Made by a program: the position numbers and the translations under genes
Source: Candidatus Gallipaludibacter merdavium
Lineage (GTDB): Bacteria > Bacteroidota > Bacteroidia > Bacteroidales > Paludibacteraceae
Assembly: GCA_017694875.1 (NCBI GenBank)
Contig: JADIMG010000111.1
Location: 1 to 64,000, forward strand
Length of the DNA stretch: 64,000 nt
Reading direction: 5' to 3'
In this document: positions 15,211 to 23,421 of the stretch, in pieces
How positions within the stretch are numbered: position 1 is the first letter of the stretch
Layout: each line of letters starts with the position of its first letter
Notes under the pieces: model-generated
What the model was told of the DNA's origin: nothing
What the model saw: only the letters and a program-made list of their open reading frames with translations
Database searches by the model: none

Positions 15211-16464
15211 ATGAACAGAACAAGGAAAAACTTTTTAGACGAAAACATATACTATCATGAGCTGAAGAACGGATTGCGCATTGTTCACAAACAGCAGGCA
15301 TCAGATATTGTATATTGCGGGTTCATTACCGATTGCGGAACACGCGATGAACAGCCTTCTGAACATGGAATGGCCCATTACGTAGAACATCTACTGTTTA
15401 AAGGTACCAGCAAACGCAGCTCACGCCAAATCATCAACCGAATTGAATTTATCGGAGGCGAATTGAACGCCTATACTACCAAAGAAGAAACCGTCATCTA
15501 CGCGGCTTGTCTTAAAGAATACTTTTCAAGAACACTTGAATTACTGGCCGACATGACGTTTCACTCAGCCTTTCCCCAACCGGAAATAAAGAAAGAACTG
15601 TCCGTTATATGCGATGAAATAGATTCATACAAGGATAGCCCTTCCGAGCTGATTTTTGATGATTTTGAAACACTACTGTATCCCGACCACCCATTAGGAA
15701 ATGCCATATTAGGCACACCCGAAAGCATAGCAACATTTACCAGCGAATCCATTACCGCTTTTCGGAACAGAAACTATATCCCAGCACAAACCGTATTCTT
15801 CTCACAAGGAGATATTCCGTTCCGGCACGTTATCAAACTTGCGGAGCAATATATGGAATGCATTGAACCTAAAACGACAAAGACGAGAATAAAAGCTCCC
15901 GAATCCATTTCCTGTAACAAGCATGAAACTATCCAAAAAGATACCCACCAGATACATTACATCTGCGGAGGAAAAGGATATAACATTTACGACTCCAAAC
16001 GTATTGGGTTCATTTTATTAAACAACATTTTAGGCGGTCCTGGCATGAACAGCAAGCTGAATCTGTCGCTACGTGAACGCCGTGGGCTGGTATATACCGT
16101 TGAATCCAATTACAGCGCACTAAGCGATTGTGGATGGTGGAGCATTTATTTCGGTTGTGATCCGGAAAATGCAATACGTTGCGAAGAACTGGTCTTTAAG
16201 GAACTGAAAGAGTTACGCAGCAAACCCATCAATCCCATTATGCTCAACCGATACAAGCGACAATTACGGGGACAGATGGCCATTGCTGCACAAATACAGG
16301 AAAACACGGTTCAAAACATGGGTAAAAGTGTGCTTCGCTTTGGTCACGTAATACCATGGAGTGATTTTTTCAGACAAATAGATGAATGCACACCCGAAGC
16401 TATGCTTGCCATAGCCAATGAGATATATTCGGAAGAGAACATCAATACACTGAAATATATATGA
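15211..16464 (+). CDS. M16-family zinc metallopeptidase
   Basis: A 417-residue M16 (pitrilysin/processing-peptidase-like) protein. The inverted zinc motif HYVEH (about residues 56-60) lies in GMAHYVEHLLFKGTSKR, with a downstream glutamate (KKELSVICDEIDSYKD, about 130-145) as expected for the third zinc ligand. The C-terminal half contains the usual R/Y pair (LRERRGLVYTVES). No signal peptide is visible, so it is probably cytoplasmic. The start at 15211 lies just after the promoter; frame upstream of it is promoter DNA. First gene of a five-gene operon, overlapping the methyltransferase gene by four bases. Confidence 0.92.
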   Translation: MNRTRKNFLDENIYYHELKNGLRIVHKQQASDIVYCGFITDCGTRDEQPSEHGMAHYVEHLLFKGTSKRSSRQIINRIEFIGGELNAYTTKEETVIYAACLKEYFSRTLELLADMTFHSAFPQPEIKKELSVICDEIDSYKDSPSELIFDDFETLLYPDHPLGNAILGTPESIATFTSESITAFRNRNYIPAQTVFFSQGDIPFRHVIKLAEQYMECIEPKTTKTRIKAPESISCNKHETIQKDTHQIHYICGGKGYNIYDSKRIGFILLNNILGGPGMNSKLNLSLRERRGLVYTVESNYSALSDCGWWSIYFGCDPENAIRCEELVFKELKELRSKPINPIMLNRYKRQLRGQMAIAAQIQENTVQNMGKSVLRFGHVIPWSDFFRQIDECTPEAMLAIANEIYSEENINTLKYI

Positions 16465-17108
16465 TAGTTGACACCCATTTAGAAGATTACATAGAAGCCC
16501 ATGGTGATGTGGAAATGGACTACCTGGCAAAGATAGACCGTAACACACACCTGTTCACCTTCAACCCACGCATGCTATCCGGTCATCAACAAGGCCGCCT
16601 GCTGAGCATGTTCAGCAAAATGATTTCCCCCAACAGAATTCTTGAATTGGGAACTTTCACCGGATATTCTGCCTTATGTCTGGCAGAGGGACTTAGCGCA
16701 AACGGACGACTGCATACCGTGGAGAGTAATGATGAGCTAGAGGCACTGATTAGGTCCAATTTTGCATTGTCGCCTTACAACCATCAAATTGAATTGCATA
16801 TTTGCGGAGCACTTGACTTTTGCAGGCAAACAGATGAAATGTTTGATTTGGTGTTCATGGATGCTGACAAACGGGAATATTCCGATTATTACGATGCATT
16901 GTTTGACAAAATCCGGCCAGGTGGCTATATTATTGCAGACAACACCTTGTGGGACGGTAAAGTATTGGAAACACCCCACCCCAGCGATAAACAGACAATT
17001 GCGATAAAGAAATTTAACGATATGATAGCCCAAGACCAGCGTATAGAAAAAATTATATTACCTTTGCGGGATGGTATGACTATCATACGTAAAAAAGACA
17101 GATTATGA
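16461..17108 (+). CDS. SAM-dependent O-methyltransferase (class I, catechol OMT-like)
   Basis: A 215-residue O-methyltransferase family 3 protein. The SAM-binding motif I ILELGTFTGYSALCLAEGL (about residues 54-72), acidic VESNDE after strand 2, and FMDADKREYSDYYD (about 131-144) with a following NTLW are typical of metal-dependent catechol/caffeoyl-CoA-type OMTs. The natural substrate is unknown. ATG overlaps the M16 peptidase stop (ATGA), and its own end overlaps the thioesterase start, implying translational coupling. Confidence 0.9.
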   Translation: MIVDTHLEDYIEAHGDVEMDYLAKIDRNTHLFTFNPRMLSGHQQGRLLSMFSKMISPNRILELGTFTGYSALCLAEGLSANGRLHTVESNDELEALIRSNFALSPYNHQIELHICGALDFCRQTDEMFDLVFMDADKREYSDYYDALFDKIRPGGYIIADNTLWDGKVLETPHPSDKQTIAIKKFNDMIAQDQRIEKIILPLRDGMTIIRKKDRL

Positions 17109-17503
17109 TGCACTATACATTTGAACTGGAAGACAAAGTACGTGATTACGAATGTGATTTGCAAGGCATTGTCAACAATGCCAATTACCAGCATTATTTT
17201 GAGCACGCCCGCCATGAATTTCTTCTAGCACATGGAGTCAGCTTTGCCCAACTGCATGAAGAAGGCTGTGATGCCGTTGTTGCACGTGTAGAGCTTGCCT
17301 ATAAAACTTCTTTACGCCCAGGTGACGAATATCTGAACAAACTGTGTGTAAAGCAAGAAGGTGTAAAATATGTGTTCCACCAGGCTATTTTCCGTAAATC
17401 GGATATGAAGCTTTGCGTCAAAGGAAAAGTGGAAAGTGTAGCCGTTGTGAACGGAAAACTGAGTACACACCCTGCTTTGGACGCATTAGCCGCACTAGAA
17501 TAA
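17105..17503 (+). CDS. YbgC/FadM-like acyl-CoA thioesterase
   Basis: A 132-residue single hot-dog-fold thioesterase of the 4-hydroxybenzoyl-CoA thioesterase group. The signature VRDYECDLQGIVNNANYQHY (residues 12-31) contains the catalytic-region Asp (Asp19) and the NNANY segment. It would hydrolyse acyl-CoA or aryl-CoA thioesters. It overlaps the methyltransferase by four bases and precedes the SufT-like gene by 26 bases. Confidence 0.88.
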   Translation: MMHYTFELEDKVRDYECDLQGIVNNANYQHYFEHARHEFLLAHGVSFAQLHEEGCDAVVARVELAYKTSLRPGDEYLNKLCVKQEGVKYVFHQAIFRKSDMKLCVKGKVESVAVVNGKLSTHPALDALAALE

Positions 17504-17529
17504 CCAACCTGCCATAAGCAAAAGAATAA

Positions 17530-17844
17530 ATGAGTGATATAATTTCTACAGAAGAACGCATTGTCAAAATGCTCCGCACAGTATTTGACCCAGAAATTCC
17601 TGTCAACATATACGATTTGGGCCTTATCTACAAGATAGACCTGGAAGAAGATGGAAAACTGAATCTGGATATGACTCTGACTGCACCCAATTGCCCAGCT
17701 GCCGATTTCATTGTTGAGGACGTACGGATGAAGCTGGAAAGTGTGGAAGGAGTGAAAGAGGTCAATGTCAATCTGGTGTTTGAACCGGAATGGAACAAAG
17801 ACATGATGAGTGAAGAAGCTAAACTGGAACTGGGATTTTTATAA
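17530..17844 (+). CDS. MIP18/SufT-like iron-sulfur assembly protein (DUF59)
   Basis: A 104-residue protein of the MIP18/PaaD/SufT family. DPEIPVNIYDLGLIY (residues 20-34) is the hallmark, and the Cys in TAPNCPAADF (about residue 56) is the expected conserved cysteine. Members help mature Fe-S proteins. The stop is one base before the lpxH start, so the two are coupled. Confidence 0.9.
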   Translation: MSDIISTEERIVKMLRTVFDPEIPVNIYDLGLIYKIDLEEDGKLNLDMTLTAPNCPAADFIVEDVRMKLESVEGVKEVNVNLVFEPEWNKDMMSEEAKLELGFL

Positions 17845-17845
17845 G

Positions 17846-18610
17846 ATGGGAAAAACATTTTTCATAGCAGATGCCCATCTTGGCTCTAAAATTGTGGAAA
17901 ACGCACGCCTTCATGAAAAAAAGGTGGTACAATTGTTAGACCACTTGGAAAAGGAAGGTGCCACCGCCATCTATCTGATGGGCGATATGTTTGACTTCTG
18001 GTTTGAGTACAAACGTGTCATACCCAAGGGATTTACACGCTTTTTAGGTAAATTGGCAGAACTTTCCGACAAGGGAATTGACATTCATTTCTTCATTGGT
18101 AACCACGATATATGGACTTTCGGCTATCTTGCACAGGAAATCGGCATGAAAGTGCATTACAAGGAAGAGGTGGTTGACATCAACCATAAAAAGTGTTTCC
18201 TTGCTCATGGTGACGGAATATATACAACTGACAAGAAGTTCAAATTTATCCGCTCTATTTTTCACAGCCGTTTTTGCCAAAAGCTGTTTGCTGCCCTTCC
18301 CTCATCGTGGGGTATAGGTTTCGGACTGAAATGGTCGGCTTCCAACCGCAAGATGCAACTGCAACATACCAATGAGTACCTAGGCGAGAACAAAGAATGG
18401 TTGGTACAATTTGCCAAATTGCATGAAGAGAAAGAACATATTGATTATTATATTTTTGGACACCGACACATCCTGCTTGATTTAATGATAAAAAGCGGTA
18501 GCCGTGTATGTATTTTGGGTGACTGCATACACATGTTTTCCTATGCATGCATTGACGAAAACGGCGAATTGACTCTGCATACATTGGAAGATGAACTAAA
18601 TATTGAATAA
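17846..18610 (+). CDS. lpxH: UDP-2,3-diacylglucosamine diphosphatase
   Basis: A 254-residue metallophosphoesterase. LpxH cleaves UDP-2,3-diacylglucosamine to lipid X and UMP, the step before LpxB. The metal-binding motifs are in order: DAHLG (residues 9-13), GDMFDFW (about 46-52), GNHD (about 85-88), LAHGDG and the final GHRH. The start at 17846 is one base after the preceding stop. Last gene of the operon; no clear terminator follows. Confidence 0.93.
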   Translation: MGKTFFIADAHLGSKIVENARLHEKKVVQLLDHLEKEGATAIYLMGDMFDFWFEYKRVIPKGFTRFLGKLAELSDKGIDIHFFIGNHDIWTFGYLAQEIGMKVHYKEEVVDINHKKCFLAHGDGIYTTDKKFKFIRSIFHSRFCQKLFAALPSSWGIGFGLKWSASNRKMQLQHTNEYLGENKEWLVQFAKLHEEKEHIDYYIFGHRHILLDLMIKSGSRVCILGDCIHMFSYACIDENGELTLHTLEDELNIE

Positions 18611-18711
18611 CAACTACAACTTTTTTTCAATCCATATTTAACTACTAATCAACATTTTAAAGTCGTTTCAGCGGTTTAATTCGTTTTTCCCGAAAATAAT
18701 TTACAAAATAA

Positions 18712-18743
18712 TTTGGTTTATAAAATAAACTTCTTTATATTTG
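18712..18743 (+). promoter_or_regulatory. Promoter of the membrane protein/HTH pair
   Basis: TTTG (18712-18715), 20-base spacer, TATATTTG (18736-18743), 53 bases before the start codon. The remaining leader shows no recognisable operator. Confidence 0.8.
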
Positions 18744-18796
18744 CACCATAGTTCGAACTAAAAAATTATTCGCAAAACATTCAACTCAATTGCTTT

Positions 18797-19384
18797 ATGA
18801 ACACGAACGAATTATCACCCGAAAAAAGCATTCAAATCATCTCTGAAATGCTTGAAAAAAGTAGAAAAGACTTTGAAAAAGACTCAGGAACACCGATGAT
18901 AATATGGGGAGCGGTTGTTACTATTGTTTCCATAATCATCTGGTATGTACTTAAGGCGACCTCCAATCCCTACTGGAATCTACTATGGTTTGCTATTCCT
19001 CTTGTTGGCTATCCGTTCAACTATTTCTTATATTATAAGAAACAGGAAAAAAGAGCTAAAAACTTTCTCAACAATGCTATCGCCACCATATGGGGCTGTT
19101 TTGGAATCATTGCCACCTTGCTGCCAATAATTGCCTGTACCCTATTCCATGAAGCCATGATGTTTCTTACATCCTGGATAACCATCATTTTAGGATTTGC
19201 ATCTGCCCTTACCGGCCTACTAATGAAGAATCATTGGATTACCATGAGTGGATTTGTTGTAGCCATAGCAGGCGGCCTGGTTTCTGTCTTCATGGACTAC
19301 AGCAATATACCTCTATTGATGGGGTGTGCTGCACTCATCACGCTCCTGCTTCCCGGCATAATTCTAAACCTAAAAAAGAAATGA
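18797..19384 (+). CDS. Multi-pass membrane protein paired with an HTH regulator
   Basis: A 195-residue protein with a soluble N-terminus (about 30 residues, charged) and about six hydrophobic segments (roughly residues 34-52, 60-78, 93-115, 121-140, 147-163, 170-190), ending in LKKK. No known motif is visible. Its stop overlaps the start of the HTH gene (ATGA). This two-gene arrangement of a membrane protein with a winged-helix regulator is common in Bacteroidota and suggests the protein may sense or be controlled with its partner. Confidence 0.75.
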   Translation: MNTNELSPEKSIQIISEMLEKSRKDFEKDSGTPMIIWGAVVTIVSIIIWYVLKATSNPYWNLLWFAIPLVGYPFNYFLYYKKQEKRAKNFLNNAIATIWGCFGIIATLLPIIACTLFHEAMMFLTSWITIILGFASALTGLLMKNHWITMSGFVVAIAGGLVSVFMDYSNIPLLMGCAALITLLLPGIILNLKKK

Positions 19385-19686
19385 GCGCTGCATTCAAAAA
19401 ACTAAACCCGCTATTGCATTCCGAACTTCGTCTTGCCATAATGGCCTTGCTAATGGAATTGGAAGAAGCTGATTTCTCTTATATCAAAGAAAAAACAGAA
19501 GCTACTTCAGGAAATTTAAGCATACAATTTGACAAACTGGCAGAAGCCGGATACATTCGAATTGAAAAAGGGTTTGCTGGCAAGAAGCCCAAAACAACTT
19601 ACAGCATCACGCCAGCAGGTATAGAAGCCATGCAGGAATATGTAGATGCATTGAAGAGTTATCTGATAATCCCGCATGAGCAGTAG
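19381..19686 (+). CDS. Winged-helix transcriptional regulator (HTH_34-like)
   Basis: A 101-residue single-domain winged-helix protein. The start at 19381 overlaps the previous stop by four bases. HSELRLAIMALLME leads into the first helix, EKTEATSGNLSIQFDKLAEA (about residues 38-57) is the recognition helix region, and KPKTTYSITPAGIEAM forms the wing. It resembles the PadR/ArsR-like HTH_34 family. It probably regulates its own two-gene unit. Confidence 0.85.
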   Translation: MSAAFKKLNPLLHSELRLAIMALLMELEEADFSYIKEKTEATSGNLSIQFDKLAEAGYIRIEKGFAGKKPKTTYSITPAGIEAMQEYVDALKSYLIIPHEQ

Positions 19687-19725
19687 CGCCACCATGAACA
19701 CATTGTGAAAAGACTACTTAAACGC

Positions 19726-19761
19726 AAAGGGCATTTACTCGCTAACGAATAAATGCCCTTT
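19726..19761. terminator. Terminator hairpin between convergent genes
   Basis: A 12-base perfect stem (19726-19737 with 19750-19761) with a 12-base loop, between the HTH gene and nadB. T-runs are short (TTT) in both directions. Confidence 0.65.
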
Positions 19762-19793
19762 CACATTATTATATTACAGCAAAATTCTATGCA

Positions 19794-21377
19794 TTACTCA
19801 TACATACGGTTTCCATTCTTGTGCGGATAATCCACTGTATAGTGCAATCCGCGGCTTTCGCGGCGGCGCAATGCATGCTTGATAATCAGATAAGCAACAC
19901 TGATAACATTACGCAATTCACAAATCTGACGGCTTACCACGGAACGTTCAAACAAATCTTCTGTCTCACGATAGAGAATTTCCAAACGGCTCATAGCACG
20001 ATGTAAACGCAAATTGCTTCTCACAATACCCACATACGTGCTCATAATCTGTTCCACCTCACGGAAACTTTGTGTAATCAATACCATTTCCTCCGGCAAT
20101 TTTGTACCCTCATCATTCCAATCGGGCATATATTCCACATAAGACAACTCGTTCAGGCGGGAAGCGGCATGTTTGACGGCCGCATCTGCATATACGATAG
20201 CTTCAATCAATGAGTTGGAAGCCAATCGGTTAGCGCCATGCAAGCCCGTACAAGAGCACTCACCGGCTGCATACAAACGGTGAATGGAAGTTTCGCCGTT
20301 CAAATCGACCTGAATGCCACCACACAGATAGTGTTGTGTAGGCGAAACAGGAATATAGTCCTTGGTGACATCAATACCCAATTCCAAACATTTCTTGTAA
20401 ATATTCGGGAAGTGTTTTTTTGTCTCTTCCGGATCTTTATGTGTAACATCCAGATACACAAAGTCGTCACCTCTCTGTTTCATCTCGTTGTCGATGGCAC
20501 GTGCCACAATGTCACGCGGAGCAAGCGAGCCTCTTTCATCATACCGATGCATAAACTCCTTACCATCTTTGGTGCGCAATACAGCTCCATAGCCCCTTAT
20601 GGCCTCTGTAATAAGGAAGGATGGTTTATCACCCGGATGATACAAAGCGGTTGGATGGAACTGTACAAACTCCATATCGTTGATTACACCACGTGCACGG
20701 TGTACCATGGCGATTCCGTCGCCTGTGGCAATTTCCGGATTGGTAGTGGTGCTATATACACTTCCGATTCCACCTGTTGCCAGCATGGTTACCTTGGCCA
20801 AAAAGGTGTCAATATGATTCGTATTCTGGTCCAACACATATGCACCGTAACACTCAATATTAGGAGTATGGTGTGTAACTACCTCACCCAAATGATGTTG
20901 CGTAAGGATTTCTATTGCGAAATGGTTTTCAAAAACAGTAATGTCTGGATGTTTTTTCAATTCACGGTTGAGACTCTGCTGGATTTCAAAACCAGTATTG
21001 TCCTTATGATGCAAAATTCTGAACTCACAGTGTCCTCCTTCCCGATGCAAATCAAACTTACCATCCTCCGTTTTATCAAAATCAACATTCCATCGAAGCA
21101 ATTCCTTAATTTGTTCTGGAGCATTGTAAACAACCTTTTTTACTGCATCCAAATTACAATGGCCATCACCGGCAATAAGCGTATCGCTGATATGCTTGTC
21201 GAAATTGTCCGGTTCGTAAGTAACGGAAGCTATACCACCTTGAGCAAAAGATGTATTGGATTCATCCAACGTAGTCTTACATAACAAAGCAACTTTTCCG
21301 TATTGTGCTGCTTTCAATGCAAAACTGATTCCGGCAACACCTCCACCAATTACTAAAAAATCAAATTTGTATGTCAT
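19794..21377 (-). CDS. nadB: L-aspartate oxidase
   Basis: A 527-residue FAD enzyme that oxidises L-aspartate to iminoaspartate in de novo NAD synthesis. The N-terminus has the dinucleotide-binding fold (VIGGGVAGISFALKA, residues 9-23), followed by NTSFAQGGIASV, the active-site segment with HREGGH (about residues 111-116), and ATGGIGSVYSTTTNP. A conserved AAGECSCTGLHGANRLASNS segment precedes the helical C-terminal domain. nadA and nadC are not adjacent. Length is normal. Confidence 0.95.
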   Translation of the reverse strand: MTYKFDFLVIGGGVAGISFALKAAQYGKVALLCKTTLDESNTSFAQGGIASVTYEPDNFDKHISDTLIAGDGHCNLDAVKKVVYNAPEQIKELLRWNVDFDKTEDGKFDLHREGGHCEFRILHHKDNTGFEIQQSLNRELKKHPDITVFENHFAIEILTQHHLGEVVTHHTPNIECYGAYVLDQNTNHIDTFLAKVTMLATGGIGSVYSTTTNPEIATGDGIAMVHRARGVINDMEFVQFHPTALYHPGDKPSFLITEAIRGYGAVLRTKDGKEFMHRYDERGSLAPRDIVARAIDNEMKQRGDDFVYLDVTHKDPEETKKHFPNIYKKCLELGIDVTKDYIPVSPTQHYLCGGIQVDLNGETSIHRLYAAGECSCTGLHGANRLASNSLIEAIVYADAAVKHAASRLNELSYVEYMPDWNDEGTKLPEEMVLITQSFREVEQIMSTYVGIVRSNLRLHRAMSRLEILYRETEDLFERSVVSRQICELRNVISVAYLIIKHALRRRESRGLHYTVDYPHKNGNRMYE

Positions 21378-21403
21378 AATGGATTCTACTATAAAATTCT
21401 CTG

Positions 21404-21411
21404 CAAAAGTA
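21404..21411 (-). promoter_or_regulatory. Candidate -7 box of nadB
   Basis: Minus-strand TACTTTTG 27 bases before the nadB ATG; no clear -33 element. Confidence 0.5.
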
Positions 21412-21467
21412 CATAAATATCTTTAGATGACAGATAAATTGTCATATTATATACAAGACGAAATGTG

Positions 21468-21475
21468 TACTTTTG
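21468..21475 (+). promoter_or_regulatory. Candidate -7 box of the BASS-type transporter
   Basis: TACTTTTG 22 bases before the ATG at 21497; the best upstream TTG (21439-21441) is 26 bases away, longer than usual. Confidence 0.55.
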
Positions 21476-21496
21476 CAAACGCAAAACAATAAATAC

Positions 21497-22390
21497 ATGA
21501 TTAAGTTCCTTAAAGACTGGACGCTTCCTTTAGCTATGCTTTTAGGAAGTATTGCTTATCCCATCTTTTCCCAATTGAGCGTGCTCACTCCCTGGCTCAT
21601 TATGGCCATGCTGTTTCTCACATTCAGCAAGCTATCAATTAGCGAGTTAAAGCCGGAAAGGTTGCATGTATATCTGCTTTTCATTCAAATATTCGGCAGC
21701 CTTTTGGCTTATCTGCTACTCAAATCCATTCACCCAGTCATTGCGCAAGGCGCCATGCTCTGCATATTGGCTCCGACAGCTACTGCCGCACCTGTTATCA
21801 CAGGAAAATTGGGAGGAAGTATTGCCAGTCTGACAACCTATACACTTTTATCAAATCTTGCTGTAGCTATTGTTGCACCTCTTTGCTTTCCACTCATAGA
21901 AATTGGCGACCATCCGAACTTTCTCGCCGGGTTCACACTGATTCTGACCAAAGTATTTCCATTATTGCTTGGACCATTCATTGCAGCGCAACTTGTACGC
22001 GTTTTTTTGCCCAAGATTCATCATCAAATCTCCCGACTATATGGAGCCGGGTTTTATATATGGGCTTTCTCCTTGACAATTGTAACGGGTCAGATGGTAA
22101 AAGAAGTATTGGGACAAAGCCAGAATTCATATATTGCCATCTATACCGCCCTTGTAGCATTGGCAACCTGCATTTTTCAGTTCTTCATTGGCAAAACTAT
22201 CGGAGCAAGATATAACAACCGCATTACAGGAGGTCAGGCATTAGGTCAGAAAAACACCATATTAGCCATTTGGATGGCACAGACTTATTTAAACCCCTTG
22301 TCTGCCATCGGACCTGGAGCATATGTGTTATGGCAAAATCTGTTCAACAGTTGGCAGCTTTGGCGTAAAAGTAAAGGCAAAAGTATATAA
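21497..22390 (+). CDS. Bile acid:sodium symporter-like (BASS) transporter
   Basis: A 297-residue integral membrane protein with eight to ten hydrophobic segments from residue 8 on. ILAPTATAAPVITGKLGGS (about residues 92-110) and LGQKNTILAIWMA (about 249-261) match conserved unwound-helix regions of the BASS/SBF family. Substrate is not predictable: family members carry bile acids, pantothenate, pyruvate and other organic anions. The start at 21497 gives a normal N-terminus; the in-frame extension to 21473 lies in the promoter. Confidence 0.82.
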   Translation: MIKFLKDWTLPLAMLLGSIAYPIFSQLSVLTPWLIMAMLFLTFSKLSISELKPERLHVYLLFIQIFGSLLAYLLLKSIHPVIAQGAMLCILAPTATAAPVITGKLGGSIASLTTYTLLSNLAVAIVAPLCFPLIEIGDHPNFLAGFTLILTKVFPLLLGPFIAAQLVRVFLPKIHHQISRLYGAGFYIWAFSLTIVTGQMVKEVLGQSQNSYIAIYTALVALATCIFQFFIGKTIGARYNNRITGGQALGQKNTILAIWMAQTYLNPLSAIGPGAYVLWQNLFNSWQLWRKSKGKSI

Positions 22391-22442
22391 AGACAAGCTT
22401 TCTCCCGCTGCATTACCCATCAGATTTCATTTCCAATCCAAT

Positions 22443-22476
22443 AAAAAACGAGCCTGTAAAAACAAGCTCGTTTTTT
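22443..22476. terminator. Bidirectional terminator between the transporter and ddh
   Basis: Bases 22443-22453 pair with 22466-22476 (11 pairs), flanked by A-run and T-run, so it serves both convergent transcripts. Confidence 0.85.
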
Positions 22477-22500
22477 ACTTTATGATGGTACACAAAATTT

Positions 22501-23397
22501 TTACACCAATGAACAAATCAAAGTCTCCTTATCACCCGGTAACAATTCGATTACAGGTACTTCTATCATCGTATATGCCCCAGGAGTCAGTCTCAGGCAC
22601 GCACGTGCACATGCTACCATAATTTGGGCTGTCAGTGCAGGATTGTTAATCTTCATATTATACTCAAACAGCTGATTCTGCGTTGTTCCTGACACTCCTT
22701 TTCGAACCATGTGAACACCATGTCCCATATCCTGTAACGCATCTACATCATCAACAAACAATACATGCGTCTCGTCATGAACAAAATACGGGTCCGTTTT
22801 GATATCATGTAAGATTTGGTCTTTGTTAGCCCCTTCTTCCATTTCCACGTAAACCATCCGGCGATGTATACCTGTTCCTAAAGGTATTGTCATTGAAAGA
22901 GCTTTGCGTACACCATTAACCGCTTTCACAGCCACTGTGTGTCCCATGCTCATACCTGGACCGAAATTGGTATATGTAATGCCTTTGGGAGCCATAACCT
23001 GCATCAGTGCTCTTACCACGGAATCCGCTCCCGGATCCCATCCGGCAGAAATAATAGCGACAGCGTTGTTCTGAAGCGCGATAGGCATAAGTGTCTGCCT
23101 CAAATTCCAAATCTCGCTATGAATATCATAACTATCTACAGTATGGATACCCTTTGCGAGTATTTCTGTCGCATATTCAGGTACCTTACGTGTAGGCGTA
23201 CACAACAATGCCACATCGACACTATCCAAATCGTCAATAGAGGTAACTACAGGAATATTCAATAACTCAGCCGGAACATTGTCCAGCGAACGGCGTACAA
23301 CACCGGCAACTTCAAAATCAGGAGACGCCTTTACAGCCTCCAAGACAGCTTTGCCGATATTGCCATAACCAACAATCGCAATACGATTCTTTTTCAT
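22501..23397 (-). CDS. ddh: meso-Diaminopimelate D-dehydrogenase
   Basis: A 298-residue NADPH enzyme that makes meso-diaminopimelate directly from tetrahydrodipicolinate, a one-step route to lysine and peptidoglycan precursors. The N-terminal Rossmann motif is IAIVGYGNIGKAVLEAV (residues 6-22). Substrate-side segments typical of Ddh are present: LLCTPTRKVPEYA, the HTVDSYDIH region, SAGWDPGADSVVRAL (about 117-131) and TNFGPGMSMGHTVAVKAV. It follows rluB by 24 bases in the same direction. Confidence 0.93.
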   Translation of the reverse strand: MKKNRIAIVGYGNIGKAVLEAVKASPDFEVAGVVRRSLDNVPAELLNIPVVTSIDDLDSVDVALLCTPTRKVPEYATEILAKGIHTVDSYDIHSEIWNLRQTLMPIALQNNAVAIISAGWDPGADSVVRALMQVMAPKGITYTNFGPGMSMGHTVAVKAVNGVRKALSMTIPLGTGIHRRMVYVEMEEGANKDQILHDIKTDPYFVHDETHVLFVDDVDALQDMGHGVHMVRKGVSGTTQNQLFEYNMKINNPALTAQIMVACARACLRLTPGAYTMIEVPVIELLPGDKETLICSLV

Positions 23398-23421
23398 ACC
23401 AAAATTACATTTAAAACAAAA

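Noticed and set aside
20238..21284. 348-codon frame antisense to nadB
   Set aside because: Mirror of a well-supported nadB; its product is Cys/His/Ile-rich without motifs and no promoter lies before it.
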